A stretch of DNA of 64,000 bases from Flavobacterium omnivorum (GCF_900099915.1 NZ_FNDB01000014.1:1-64000); one strand, 5' to 3'. Shown: positions 7,658 to 17,622, numbered from the stretch's first letter. Notes: generated by a model not told the origin, from the letters alone. A program made the numbers and translations.

Positions 7658-10402
7658 TTGAAAGTAAAAATTGTCCTCTTCTTCCTCTTATATTTTAGCT
7701 CCTTGCCCTTTTATTCGCAAGAGTTGCTTCCGTTTGTTGAAAATTACAACAAATCAAATTATCAAGGTGATAATCAAATCTGGAGTGTAGCACAAGGCAA
7801 TGATAGTGCCATATATTTTGCTAATAATTATTACTTACTGCGGTATGATGGCGTAAAATGGGAGAAATATAGTTTGCCAAACAAAACGATAATTCGCTCC
7901 GTAATGGTCGATAGTGATCGTATTTATACAGGTTCGTATAAAGAATTTGGCTATTGGACCCGAAAAAAAGGAAAGATGCTCTATGTTTCTATTTCTGATA
8001 AAACAAAGGTTTTTGACGATAGTGATAATGAAGAAATTTGGAAGATATTTAAATTCAAGGGTAAAATTTACTTTCAATCGTTTAACGGACTTTTTTTGTA
8101 TGATGGAAAAGTAATACAGAAAAATAAATTCCCCTTTCTGGTTTCTTATTGTTTTGTAGTAAACAATCAATTATTAGTAGCTTCAGTAGAAAAAGGAATT
8201 CATAGAATGAATGGTACCGCATTTGAAAAAATTCAAGGATGGTCCATCTTAGAAAATAACGTAATTCATGCTATTGAAAAATTCCAAAATAAAATCTATT
8301 TTTTCACCAAAAAAAATGGTGTTTATGTAGCAGAAAATGGAGTTCTCAAACCTTGGAACAGTACTCTAAATCCAATTTTGAAAGCAGCTAACATCAATGT
8401 TGCGGCGTTTATTAAAAATAATAAATTAGTTATAGGAACGGCTAATAAAGGGGTTTATATTTTTGATTTAAACACTAATTCGTATCAAAATATCAATCGG
8501 AATAATGTCTTGATGAACAACTCCATTTTGAGTATAGTTCTAGACAAAGAGAATGACTTATGGTTGGGATTAGACAATGGAATTGCTCATATTGAGGTCA
8601 ATTCTCCTATTTCTATCTTTTACGATAATTCAGGTATTTTAGGATCGGTTTATTCTGTTGCAAGTACGTCAAAAGGCTATTTGATGGCTTCTAACCATGG
8701 GATTTTTAAATATGAAGACAAGCAACTTGCCTTAATTCCGGACACGCAGGGACAAGCTTGGAATATCAGTAAATTAAATAACAAATACTTGATAGGTCAT
8801 AATGAAGGGACTTTCCTCTATGATAATGGCGAGCTTTCTAAACTAAGTACTATAAATGGAGGGTGGAATGTAACAAAAAGCAGCATTAATAATTCGTATT
8901 TGCAAGCAACTTACAGCGGCGTATTTATTTATAATGATGTGAATAATTTGAATCAAAATATACCAATAAAGGGAATTTTAAAACCGATAAAATATGTTGC
9001 TCAAAACCGAAAAAATGAAATATGGGCTGCGGATAATAATAGAGGTTTGTATCGAATTCTTTATAATGATGCGTACGAAACAACTGCTATTAAGAATGTA
9101 ACGCTAAGCAGCAAAATTAAAAATGATTTTGGGGTAAAAATATTTGAGTTTAGAAATGAGATTCTTTTTTTAATCAATAAGTTATGGTACACTTATAATT
9201 CCATCACTAATCAATTAGAAGAAAATGAATTGTTTAATGCAAACTTTAAAAATGTATCCAACATTGTATCCATTGATGAAAATCACTTTCTACTACTTCA
9301 AGAAGGACTATTATATACTATTTATGCTAATGGGAATAAATTTGTTCGCAACATTATCCAAGAGAAATATTATAGAGGTAAAATTATCAATGACAATTTA
9401 AAAGTATTCAAATACAACAACAATTATTTGTTAAATCTTGATGATGGTTTTATTTCGCTGCAATTAAAAGAGGTAAATAAGAGTGATTCTAAAATTCGGA
9501 TTGAAGCTTTTGTAAATGATGTTTTGGTTCCAAACAAATCTAAAATCCCTTATAATTCTGAATTACGGTTGCATGTTTTGTCTGGTGTTTTTGGAGCAGC
9601 AAGACCTAATTTATTTTATAAAATAAGCGGAACAAAAGAATTTATTCCTGTAAGCGAAGGATTGATTGTTTTAAATAATTTAAATAGTGGCTCTGCAGAG
9701 ATTAGCGTTTATCTTCATGATGGACTTAATTATGACTTGCTTTCTAGTTTCCAGTTTATTGTGGCCAAGGCTTGGTATTTTTCGCTTTGGATGATTGCAA
9801 TGTATCTAATCATTATCGGTTTGATATTGTACCTGTATTACAAATGGAATAAAATGCGATACGTCCAAAAGTTAGCATTGCGAGATGAAGAATTAAAGCA
9901 TCAAAAGAAAATTCTCGAAATGGAATTAAAGGCTGATAACGAATTAAATGTTCAGGAATATGAGAAACATATTTTAGAATTGGAATTACAATCCAAATCC
10001 TCAGAAGTAGCAGGAAAATCACTGTCAATTGCAAAGCAAAGTGAAATGATAGAGAATATTCAAGGAATTTTAGATTCTGATATGGATTTCAATAAATTGA
10101 AAAGTGAAATTAAAAAAGTTATTAAAATTAATGCTGTAAATAAACATGAATGGGAAACATTTGAAACAAATTTGAACCAAATTCATAATGAATTCATCAT
10201 TAATCTTTCTAAAAAATATCCATCTCTCACCTCAAAGGATATTAAGCTTTGTATTTACTTAAAGATGAATCTTTCCTCTAAAGAAATTGCACCTATGATG
10301 AATATATCTTTCAGAGGAGTGGAGTTGCATCGCTATCGTTTGCGAAAGAAATTGAACCTTACTCAAGAAGAAAACCTTTCTAAATTTTTATTAACGATAT
10401 AA
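7658..10402 (+). CDS. membrane-spanning propeller / triple-tyrosine / LuxR-HTH transcriptional regulator
   Basis: A 914-residue transcription factor with its sensor outside the inner membrane. Order: signal sequence (1-22); repeated beta-propeller segments (about 25-600) with 'two-component regulator propeller' motifs such as NDLWLGLDNGIAHI; a Y_Y_Y-type Ig-like domain (about 605-690); one transmembrane helix (about 705-730, MIAMYLIIIGLILYLYYKW); a cytoplasmic coiled coil (about 735-800); and a C-terminal LuxR-like HTH (LTSKDIKLCIYLKMNLSSKE, then MNISFRGVELHRYRLRKKL). It has no histidine kinase or receiver domain. The start is TTG at 7658, because the further-upstream TTG lies in the promoter -7 box. 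It precedes susC by 242 bases on the same strand, so it is the likely activator of the PUL. The ligand is inferred, not shown. Confidence 0.85.
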   Translation: MKVKIVLFFLLYFSSLPFYSQELLPFVENYNKSNYQGDNQIWSVAQGNDSAIYFANNYYLLRYDGVKWEKYSLPNKTIIRSVMVDSDRIYTGSYKEFGYWTRKKGKMLYVSISDKTKVFDDSDNEEIWKIFKFKGKIYFQSFNGLFLYDGKVIQKNKFPFLVSYCFVVNNQLLVASVEKGIHRMNGTAFEKIQGWSILENNVIHAIEKFQNKIYFFTKKNGVYVAENGVLKPWNSTLNPILKAANINVAAFIKNNKLVIGTANKGVYIFDLNTNSYQNINRNNVLMNNSILSIVLDKENDLWLGLDNGIAHIEVNSPISIFYDNSGILGSVYSVASTSKGYLMASNHGIFKYEDKQLALIPDTQGQAWNISKLNNKYLIGHNEGTFLYDNGELSKLSTINGGWNVTKSSINNSYLQATYSGVFIYNDVNNLNQNIPIKGILKPIKYVAQNRKNEIWAADNNRGLYRILYNDAYETTAIKNVTLSSKIKNDFGVKIFEFRNEILFLINKLWYTYNSITNQLEENELFNANFKNVSNIVSIDENHFLLLQEGLLYTIYANGNKFVRNIIQEKYYRGKIINDNLKVFKYNNNYLLNLDDGFISLQLKEVNKSDSKIRIEAFVNDVLVPNKSKIPYNSELRLHVLSGVFGAARPNLFYKISGTKEFIPVSEGLIVLNNLNSGSAEISVYLHDGLNYDLLSSFQFIVAKAWYFSLWMIAMYLIIIGLILYLYYKWNKMRYVQKLALRDEELKHQKKILEMELKADNELNVQEYEKHILELELQSKSSEVAGKSLSIAKQSEMIENIQGILDSDMDFNKLKSEIKKVIKINAVNKHEWETFETNLNQIHNEFIINLSKKYPSLTSKDIKLCIYLKMNLSSKEIAPMMNISFRGVELHRYRLRKKLNLTQEENLSKFLLTI

Positions 10403-10644
10403 AAGACGCGTTATTTTTATTGATACGTTATTAAATAACCTCTTTTGTTGTGAAATCCTAGTACATCATTACTACATCATTTAGTCATGATACAGCACGC
10501 TTATAGGATCGTTAGCTCCCATAAAACATTGATTTATTGTCTTATTTTATAATTTTGATGTAATTATGTAGTATTTTCATTTGACTAACTATAACGTTGT
10601 AATTATCTACTTTGGCTGTAATTAATTTAACAAATTATTAATAT
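10403..10644 (+). promoter_or_regulatory. susC upstream regulatory region with repeated ACTACAT motifs
   Basis: TACATCATT occurs twice as direct repeats at 10462-10470 and 10473-10481, start to start 11 bp. The 11-mer ACTACATCATT (10471-10481) has an inverted counterpart, ACTACATAATT, on the minus strand at 10572-10562. The best -7 box is TACTTTGG (10608-10615), one mismatch from TAnnTTTG, with no good -33. That is expected if an activator is needed. The motifs lie about 50 and 140-160 bases upstream of the presumed transcription start. Operator function is inference. Confidence 0.4.
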
Positions 10645-13626
10645 ATGAGAAATATTATTTTTAGCTTTTTAGCACTTCTGTTGCTTCCAGCCTATATGTC
10701 TGGTCAAGTAATTAAGGGAAAAGTAGTGGATAAGGAAGGGTTAGGAATTCCTGGAGCAATTATTATTGCAACTGAATCTAAAACTTCTGCTGATACTGAT
10801 TTTGACGGTAATTTTAATATCAATGCCAAAATCGGTGAGGTATTAAAAATAAGTATGCTCGGTTTCGAAGCTATTTCTGTTACAGCAACAGATGGGGTAA
10901 TGAATATAATTTTAAGCGATTCAAAGGATACTGAACTGAAAGAAGTCGTTATTATTGGGTATGGAACTCGAAAAAAATCAGATAATACAGGTTCAATTTC
11001 ACAACTTTCCGCAACGGATATCACCAAAACGAAAGTACTGAATGCCACGCAAGCTATTCAAGGAAAAGCAGCAGGTGTTCAAGTTATTGGAACAGATGTG
11101 CCAGGAAGTTCTCCATCATTAATTATTAGAGGTATTGGTACTTATGGTGCTGATAGAACGCCATTGTACGTAGTGGATGGTATTCCTACCAAAAATATTA
11201 ATAATTTGAATTCCAATGATATTGCATCATTTGATATTTTAAAAGATGCATCATCATTAGCTATTTACGGTAATCAAGCGGCTAATGGAGTTGTAATTAT
11301 TACTACTAAAAAAGGAAAAGGCGACAAAACTACTGTTGAATATGATGGTTTTTATGGAGTGCGTACTCCACTAAAAACGGTTAAGATGGCTGGTTCTAAC
11401 CGTTTTGCCTATTACTCTGATGTGGCAGAACAAAACACTAGGTTTTCAACAGATCAACGCTACAATACGAATTGGTTTGATGAAATTACTAGATTAGGAA
11501 TGTATTCGTCTAATAATTTATCCATTTCTGGTGCATCTGATAAAATTAGTTATTTGTTTAGTTTGAATTATTATGACGAAAAAGGTGTTTTAGACGGATT
11601 AGATTTTAATCGTTTTACTTTTAGAAATAATAACGATTACAAGATTTCGGATAAACTAAAAATCACACAAACTTTAAGTGGTTCGATTTCTAAGTCTACG
11701 CCAAAACCATTATCTGCTTTTACTTCGGCTTACAAACAATCACCATTGGTACCAGTGCGATATGACAATGGAAGATGGGGAATGCCAATTATTGGGGCTG
11801 ATGGACAAGCATCAACTACTGGATCTTTGTTTAATAACGTTGGAAATCCTGTAGCTCAATTAAACTATTTTACCGAGGAACAAAAAAATCTATTGCTACA
11901 GGGAAGTATTGGACTGGAATACAAAATTTTTGAAGAATTGAAATTCACATCAAGAGTTGGAGTGGAGTACAATACTTTTAAAAGATTTTCTTACACGCCT
12001 ACACGTGAATTGTGGTTGGCAGCAGATCCTTCAAGAGATGTGGCTAATTACTCGGCTTCAGAGCCAATAAATGAATTGGTTACCGGAAGAAGCGATTACT
12101 TTAACTGGAACTTTGATAATTTCTTGACGTACAATAAAAAGTTTGCCGATATCCATGATGTTGAAGTAACATTAGGTATGTCAGCTCAAGAATTTGGAAG
12201 CCGTGAAGAATTAGAAGTAAGAGGTAGAAACGTACCTGAAAACTCTAACTATTGGAGTTTAAATCAGTCAACTGCTCCTTCTAATAATCTTGTTACACGA
12301 CACGTTATTGGAAATCAAAGAAATTTAATTGGGTATTTTGCTCGATTCCAATATACATTAATGGAAAAATACCTTTTCACGGGTACGGTTCGTAGGGATG
12401 GTTCTTCACAATTTGGTTCCGATAATAAATGGGGTAATTTCCCGTCATTTGGTTTAGGATGGGTACTTTCTAAAGAAAATTTCTTAGCAGAAAGTGAAAC
12501 AATCAATTTCTTAAAACTACGTGGTGGTTGGGGAAGATTAGGTAATCAAAATGTTCCTATTAACCAACAAACATTCAGCTCAGGAGCAGGTTTAGGATAT
12601 GATTTTGGAGGCTCACTTTATTCAGGAACTACTATCGGTGCATTTATTGACCCTACTTTGGGTTGGGAAATTACGGATGAGACTTCTATTGGTTTAGATT
12701 TTAAAGCTTTAGAAAACAAATTATCAGGATCATTTGATTGGTATGATAAAAATACATCCAATGTAATTCTTAATGTTACTCCACCGCTTACTGTGGGTAC
12801 AGGAGCTACTCCAGCTCACGCAGGTGAAATCTCTAATACTGGATATGAAGTTTCGTTGCGTTGGGATGATAACATCAATGATGATTTAAAATATTGGATT
12901 GGTGCCAATTATTCGAATAATAAAAATGAAGTTTCAAAAGTATATAATCCATTAGCAATTAGACAAAATGGAGGTTCGATTAACAACGGACAGTTTACAA
13001 AAAGATTGGAAGTAGGAGAACCTTTGGGAAGTTTCTATTTGTTTGAAGTAGCAGGTTATGATGCAAATGGTAATTTCACTTATTTTGATAAAGATGGGGG
13101 AATTACTTCTAATCCAGTGGAAACAGACAGAAAATTCTTTGGATCTTCATTACCAACATATTATTATGGTATGAACTTAGGTTTTGAATACAAAAACATT
13201 GATTTTTCAGTAGATGGTTACGGAGTAGGTGGAAACAAAGTGTATAACGGTAAAAAAGCACAACGTTTTGGTAACGAAAATATTGAAGCCAGTATAGCTA
13301 CTGATTTTTGGACATCATCAAATACTATTGCTGGAAATCCGGCACCGTTTAATTCAGTTCCATTGTCTTCGGATTACTATTTAGAATCAGGAGCTTTCCT
13401 TAGAGTAAACAACATTACTTTAGGATATACATTACCTAAAATAACAAATTCTGTTTCTGCGGTTCGTATTTATGCAAGTGCTATAAATCCATTTATTTCT
13501 CAAAAATTCACCGGATATTCTCCAGAATTGAATAATGATGGTGATCCAATGGGACTGCAAGGAATTGAGTTAGATGCTTATCCGACATTGAGTTCTTTCA
13601 TTATTGGTGCTAACGTAAAATTTTAA
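10645..13626 (+). CDS. susC: SusC/RagA-family TonB-dependent outer-membrane transporter
   Basis: A 993-residue outer-membrane importer for oligosaccharides. Signal peptide (1-20, ending MSGQ); carboxypeptidase-regulatory-like domain (about 22-95, IKGKVVDKEGLGIPGA); plug domain (about 110-220) with the SusC signature TPLYVVDGIP and ASSLAIYGNQAANGVVIITT; then a 22-strand barrel ending in the outer-membrane C-terminal Phe (IIGANVKF). It is followed after 4 bases by susD, with which it forms the SusCD 'pedal-bin' complex. The size is normal for a SusC that imports medium oligosaccharides. Substrate is inferred from the downstream enzymes. Confidence 0.95.
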   Translation: MRNIIFSFLALLLLPAYMSGQVIKGKVVDKEGLGIPGAIIIATESKTSADTDFDGNFNINAKIGEVLKISMLGFEAISVTATDGVMNIILSDSKDTELKEVVIIGYGTRKKSDNTGSISQLSATDITKTKVLNATQAIQGKAAGVQVIGTDVPGSSPSLIIRGIGTYGADRTPLYVVDGIPTKNINNLNSNDIASFDILKDASSLAIYGNQAANGVVIITTKKGKGDKTTVEYDGFYGVRTPLKTVKMAGSNRFAYYSDVAEQNTRFSTDQRYNTNWFDEITRLGMYSSNNLSISGASDKISYLFSLNYYDEKGVLDGLDFNRFTFRNNNDYKISDKLKITQTLSGSISKSTPKPLSAFTSAYKQSPLVPVRYDNGRWGMPIIGADGQASTTGSLFNNVGNPVAQLNYFTEEQKNLLLQGSIGLEYKIFEELKFTSRVGVEYNTFKRFSYTPTRELWLAADPSRDVANYSASEPINELVTGRSDYFNWNFDNFLTYNKKFADIHDVEVTLGMSAQEFGSREELEVRGRNVPENSNYWSLNQSTAPSNNLVTRHVIGNQRNLIGYFARFQYTLMEKYLFTGTVRRDGSSQFGSDNKWGNFPSFGLGWVLSKENFLAESETINFLKLRGGWGRLGNQNVPINQQTFSSGAGLGYDFGGSLYSGTTIGAFIDPTLGWEITDETSIGLDFKALENKLSGSFDWYDKNTSNVILNVTPPLTVGTGATPAHAGEISNTGYEVSLRWDDNINDDLKYWIGANYSNNKNEVSKVYNPLAIRQNGGSINNGQFTKRLEVGEPLGSFYLFEVAGYDANGNFTYFDKDGGITSNPVETDRKFFGSSLPTYYYGMNLGFEYKNIDFSVDGYGVGGNKVYNGKKAQRFGNENIEASIATDFWTSSNTIAGNPAPFNSVPLSSDYYLESGAFLRVNNITLGYTLPKITNSVSAVRIYASAINPFISQKFTGYSPELNNDGDPMGLQGIELDAYPTLSSFIIGANVKF

Positions 13627-13630
13627 TAAG

Positions 13631-15100
13631 ATGAAAAAAATATTTATACCCATAACTTTAGTGGCTGTAGCGCTACTTTCTAGTAATTGTTCCAATGATT
13701 TTATAGAAGTCGCTCCCACAGAAAACATTGCCGAAGCCGATTTATTAACAATCTATAATAATAATGAAGGAGCAAAAAGTTTTGTAACGGCTATTTATAG
13801 CAACGCTTTAAGCTTTAGTGCGAGTTCATTTTCATGGAACGGATTAACCAGTATGACTTCAGATGATGCTGATAAAGGATCAGATCCAGGAGATTCAGGA
13901 ACCGATAAAGACAAGTGTGATGCATTGACCTTAGATGCTACTTCATTATCTGTTCAAGAAGTTTTTGAAACTAATTATCAAGGGATAAGTAAGGCTAATA
14001 TTGCCCTAAACTATCTTCCGAGATTAGACAAAGCGGATGCCGCTGTTGTGGCTCGATTAACAGGTGAAGCTAAATTTCTTCGTGCTCTAATGTATTTTAA
14101 TTTGGTAAGATGTTATGGTGGTGTACCAATTGTGGATCACGTTCCAGTACCATCATCAGCCGAAGATACCGATATGACATTAATTCGCAAATCGAAAGAT
14201 GAAGTTTATAAATTCATCGAAACAGATTTATTAGCAGCTATTGCTGCACTTCCTGAAAAATCAGGCTACGCAATTTCTGATTTGGGAAGAGCAACAAAAG
14301 GTGCTGCTCATGCTTTATTAGCTAAGGTATATCTGTACCAAGGAAATTGGCAAGGTGTCAAAGACCAAAGTACTGCTGTAACCGGATATAATTTAGTTAC
14401 TGATTATGCCTCTATTTGGAGAGAAGTTGGTGAAGATAGTGTAGAATCTATTTTTGAAATCCGTGGTTACGGAGGGAATCCATCGCAAGGGATTGAAGGG
14501 TATATGGTTTCTCAAGGAGCCAGAGGAACAAGCGGTTGGGGCTGGGGTTTCAATACTCCTTCTGCAAGTTTAGCTAATTCTTATGAAGCTGGCGATGTAA
14601 GAAGAGACGCTACAATTATTTTTGCAGGCGAAACTATGTGGGACGGCAGAGTGGTTTCTCCGCTTGTTGCTAATCCGAGATATAATGAAAAAGCGTATGT
14701 AAGCAATACCAAAGAAACATTCAATGGTGATTGGGAAACTACAAAAAACATTCGTGTATTGCGTTATGCAGAAGTATTGTTAATGCAAGCTGAAGCGGCA
14801 AACGAAAGCGGTACTGGTGATGTTACAGGACCTTTAAACAGAGTCAGAAACAGAGCAGGTTTAGCCAATACAACCGCTACAGGACAAGTGGCTTTGAGAG
14901 TAGCTATCAGAGCAGAAAGAAGACATGAATTGGCTTTTGAGCATGACAGATGGTTTGATATCGTTAGAACAGGTCAAGCGAAATCAGTTATGGCGGCTGA
15001 TGGAAAAACTTTTGTAGAAGGTAAACATGAATTGTTTCCTATTCCTCAAAAATTCATCACGCAAGCTAATGGAAAAGCAACACAAAATCCAGGATATTAA
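13631..15100 (+). CDS. susD: SusD/RagB-family surface glycan-binding lipoprotein
   Basis: A 489-residue SusD homologue, lid of the SusC transporter. Lipoprotein signal peptide with lipobox LSSNC (Cys20), then SND. Landmarks of the helical TPR-like fold are EAKFLRALMYFNLVRCYGGV, the family's most recognisable segment, GRATKGAAHALLAKVYLYQG, and the C-terminal RAERRHELAFEHDRWFDIVR with LFPIPQ. It is almost fused to susC (4-base gap), so both are cotranscribed. Ligand specificity cannot be read from the sequence. A hairpin at 15123-15150 follows and may separate the expression level of susCD from the enzymes. Confidence 0.95.
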   Translation: MKKIFIPITLVAVALLSSNCSNDFIEVAPTENIAEADLLTIYNNNEGAKSFVTAIYSNALSFSASSFSWNGLTSMTSDDADKGSDPGDSGTDKDKCDALTLDATSLSVQEVFETNYQGISKANIALNYLPRLDKADAAVVARLTGEAKFLRALMYFNLVRCYGGVPIVDHVPVPSSAEDTDMTLIRKSKDEVYKFIETDLLAAIAALPEKSGYAISDLGRATKGAAHALLAKVYLYQGNWQGVKDQSTAVTGYNLVTDYASIWREVGEDSVESIFEIRGYGGNPSQGIEGYMVSQGARGTSGWGWGFNTPSASLANSYEAGDVRRDATIIFAGETMWDGRVVSPLVANPRYNEKAYVSNTKETFNGDWETTKNIRVLRYAEVLLMQAEAANESGTGDVTGPLNRVRNRAGLANTTATGQVALRVAIRAERRHELAFEHDRWFDIVRTGQAKSVMAADGKTFVEGKHELFPIPQKFITQANGKATQNPGY

Positions 15101-15122
15101 TTAAAAAAATCCAGCACCTTTT

Positions 15123-15150
15123 CTCTTTCCTGATCTATTTCAGGAAGGAG
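15123..15150 (+). other. 11-bp intercistronic hairpin between susD and the GH144 gene
   Basis: CTCTTTCCTGA (15123-15133) pairs with TCAGGAAGGAG (15140-15150), with one G-U pair and a six-base loop. There is no T run, so it is not a classical terminator. It may be an mRNA 3'-end stabiliser or processing element protecting susCD transcripts. Confidence 0.6.
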
Positions 15151-15185
15151 TCAGAGGTAAGGACAAACACATAAAAAATCTAAAA

Positions 15186-16568
15186 ATGATTAAATTTTCA
15201 GCTTTATTTATGCTCTTTACGTTTCTTGGTTGTGATTCTTCCTCACAAAGTACTGACAACGGTCCCGTAGTTACGCCGCCAGTTACCGTTCCTCCAGTTG
15301 TAAAATTAACAGATGACGAATTGTTAGATGTAGTTCAAAAACAAACTTTCGCTTATTTTTGGGATTATGCGGAGTCAAATTCAGGTATGGCCAGAGAACG
15401 TTATATTCCGCAGGATCCTTCATTTGATCAAAATATTGTTACCACAGGTGGTTCTGGTTTTGGACTTATGGCGATTGTTTCAGGAATGTCACGTGGTTAT
15501 ATTTCAAAATCACAAGGAGCAGACCGTTTGAACAAGATAGCTAATTTTTTGAACACTGCCGAGCGTTTTCACGGTGCATGGCCACATTGGATTAATGGTA
15601 CCACAGGTCGAGTAATTCCTTTTGGAACTAAAGATAATGGTGGTGATTTAGTAGAAACGTCTTTTTTAGTAGCCGGAATGATAACCGTTCGCGAATACTT
15701 TAAAAACGGAACAACTGAAGAAAAAGCAGTCGCCCAAAAATTCGATGCGTTATGGAAGGGAGTGGACTGGCAATGGTACACTAATAATCAAAATAAGTTG
15801 TTCTGGCATTGGTCTCCTAATTATAATTGGGAAATGAATTTTCCATTGGAAGGCTACAATGAATGTTTGATTACGTATGTCATGGCAGCAGCTTCGCCAA
15901 CACATGCAATTGCTCCAGCAGCGTATCACGAAGGTTGGGCAAGAAGTGGCGGCATCGTTTCAGCTAAAACGAAATACAATCTTCCTTTGATTTTAAAACA
16001 CAATGGTGCCGAAGAATTTGGAGGACCTTTATTTTGGGCTCATTATTCTTATTTAGGTTTAGATCCAAATCAATTGACGGATAAATATGCCAATTATTGG
16101 GAGTTGAATTCCAATCATACTAAAATCAATTATTTATATGCTGTGGCTAATCCAAAAAGTTTCAAAGGATATGGCGCTAATTATTGGGGATTGACAGCTT
16201 CGTATTCTCGTAATGGCGATGGTTCTATTGGCTATGATGCGCACATGCCAAGCAATGACAAAGGTGTTATTTCACCAACGGCTGCTATAAGCTCGATAGT
16301 GTATACTCCGCTGGAATCTAAAGCATTCATCCGTAATTTGTATGAAAATTATAAAACAGAAACTTGGGGAGTGGCAGGATTTTATGACGCACACAGTCAG
16401 CATTATCAATGGACAGCGCAACGTTATTTGGCGATAGACCAAGGACCAGAAATGGTTATGTTGGAGAATTATCGTACGGGTTTATTGTGGCAGTTGTTCA
16501 TGAATGCTCCGGAGGTAAAACAAGGTTTGATTAATCTTGGTTTTCATTCTGGTAAATATGGATTTTAA
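15186..16568 (+). CDS. GH144-type lipoprotein, putative endo-beta-1,2-glucanase (Glycoamylase domain)
   Basis: A 460-residue putative surface or periplasmic glycanase. The signal peptide ends at FLGC (Cys16), a weak lipobox, followed by DSSS and a Pro/Thr-rich linker (25-40). The rest is one (alpha/alpha)6-barrel domain of the Pfam 'Glycoamylase' type, which includes family GH144 endo-beta-1,2-glucanases. Visible acidic residues are Asp154 and Glu157 in GGDLVETSF and Glu226 in EGYNECLITY. From memory, this Asp-x-x-Glu plus Glu 69 residues later matches the catalytic candidates discussed for the Chitinophaga pinensis enzyme. The C-terminal AIDQGPEMVMLENYRTGLLW is also typical. It sits directly after susD and upstream of a GH3, as in beta-glucan PULs. 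Old database names such as 'glucoamylase' would be misleading. Confidence 0.8.
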   Translation: MIKFSALFMLFTFLGCDSSSQSTDNGPVVTPPVTVPPVVKLTDDELLDVVQKQTFAYFWDYAESNSGMARERYIPQDPSFDQNIVTTGGSGFGLMAIVSGMSRGYISKSQGADRLNKIANFLNTAERFHGAWPHWINGTTGRVIPFGTKDNGGDLVETSFLVAGMITVREYFKNGTTEEKAVAQKFDALWKGVDWQWYTNNQNKLFWHWSPNYNWEMNFPLEGYNECLITYVMAAASPTHAIAPAAYHEGWARSGGIVSAKTKYNLPLILKHNGAEEFGGPLFWAHYSYLGLDPNQLTDKYANYWELNSNHTKINYLYAVANPKSFKGYGANYWGLTASYSRNGDGSIGYDAHMPSNDKGVISPTAAISSIVYTPLESKAFIRNLYENYKTETWGVAGFYDAHSQHYQWTAQRYLAIDQGPEMVMLENYRTGLLWQLFMNAPEVKQGLINLGFHSGKYGF

Positions 16569-16623
16569 GCAAATTCATCCAAAGAAATACTAATAATTAT
16601 TTGTAATTAATAAAATATAAAAC

Positions 16624-17610
16624 ATGAAAAATAGTATAAAAATATTTTGTCTGACTACTGTGTTTTCGATGCAGTTATTGACAAGTTGCTCGGATAATGT
16701 AGACAGTAATGAGCCATTAGAATATCCTCCAATAGGTTCTTACAATACATCTGATGATGTAAATGCAGAAAATTTAGTTGCAAAATGGAGTTTCGATAAT
16801 AGCATTGCCGATACAAAAGGTGGACTGACAGGAACCGGAAAAAATGTAGCTTACACTGAAGGTATTAAAGGACAGGCTTTCCAAGGTTCTAAAGCGCAGG
16901 AGCGTTACGCAGTTTATAATAATGCAACAGCTGTAGGTGCGTTAAGTAGTTTCAGTTTCAGTTTTTGGATGAAATCCGGACAAACTGTTCCAGATGGTGG
17001 TGCCCCGGGACAAGGAAAAGGGATTCAGGGAATATTTTCTTTAGTAAACCCAGCGGGTTTTTGGGGAGGATTAAACTTGTTTCTTGAAAATCCTGATAAT
17101 GCAAGACCTAATACCCTTCGTTTGAAAATGGGAATTGAAAATAAAAGAGTGGCATGGGGCGGACAAGGTCCAATTTTTAATATTGATGGAGCAATTGATA
17201 CTTGGATTCAAGTGGTTTTAACCTACGATGCTGTAACTTCGAGATACACTGTTTATAAAAACGGAGAAAAAGGAACAAGCAGTATTTACGGAACACCTTA
17301 TGGTCCTTTTACTGATGTAACTGGTTCTTGTGTTCTCTATGGCGATAATCCTGGTGGTCCTGACGGAAGCAATGGAAATCCTAACAACGCTCCATTGTAC
17401 GGTGCATTGGTTTTTGCAACGCCAAATTTATCACAAGTAGTGATTGGTTCTAATCAATTTAGTACTTCACCATCGTTAACAACTACACACGGAGACGAAG
17501 GTTGGGCTACTGATTATGCCGGATTGCTGGACGAAATGAGAATTTATAAATCAGCTTTAAACGCAAGTGAAGTAGTAGCGCTTTATAAATTGGAAAAAAC
17601 AAACAGATAG
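16624..17610 (+). CDS. LamG-like concanavalin A-fold lipoprotein, probable surface glycan-binding protein
   Basis: A 328-residue lipoprotein: signal peptide and lipobox LLTSC (Cys22), then SDNVDSNEPLEYPP, an acidic linker. Residues about 55-325 form a single LamG/jellyroll domain (LVAKWSFDNSIADTKGGLTG at the start; LLDEMRIYKSALNASEV at the end). No catalytic Glu pair typical of GH16 is visible, so binding rather than hydrolysis is likely. The position directly behind SusCD and the glycanase is where surface glycan-binding proteins are usually found. It is followed by a terminator-like hairpin, which would end the susC-susD-GH144-LamG transcript. Confidence 0.8.
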   Translation: MKNSIKIFCLTTVFSMQLLTSCSDNVDSNEPLEYPPIGSYNTSDDVNAENLVAKWSFDNSIADTKGGLTGTGKNVAYTEGIKGQAFQGSKAQERYAVYNNATAVGALSSFSFSFWMKSGQTVPDGGAPGQGKGIQGIFSLVNPAGFWGGLNLFLENPDNARPNTLRLKMGIENKRVAWGGQGPIFNIDGAIDTWIQVVLTYDAVTSRYTVYKNGEKGTSSIYGTPYGPFTDVTGSCVLYGDNPGGPDGSNGNPNNAPLYGALVFATPNLSQVVIGSNQFSTSPSLTTTHGDEGWATDYAGLLDEMRIYKSALNASEVVALYKLEKTNR

Positions 17611-17622
17611 TAATTTTACATT

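Noticed and set aside
10708..13626. SusC as a siderophore or B12 receptor instead of a glycan transporter
   Set aside because: The SusC-specific plug signatures and the directly adjacent SusD make a glycan role far more likely.
15186..16568. Naming the lipoprotein a glucoamylase (alpha-glucan enzyme)
   Set aside because: The Pfam name Glycoamylase is historical; acidic-residue spacing and the GH3 neighbour fit GH144 better than an alpha-1,4-glucan hydrolase.
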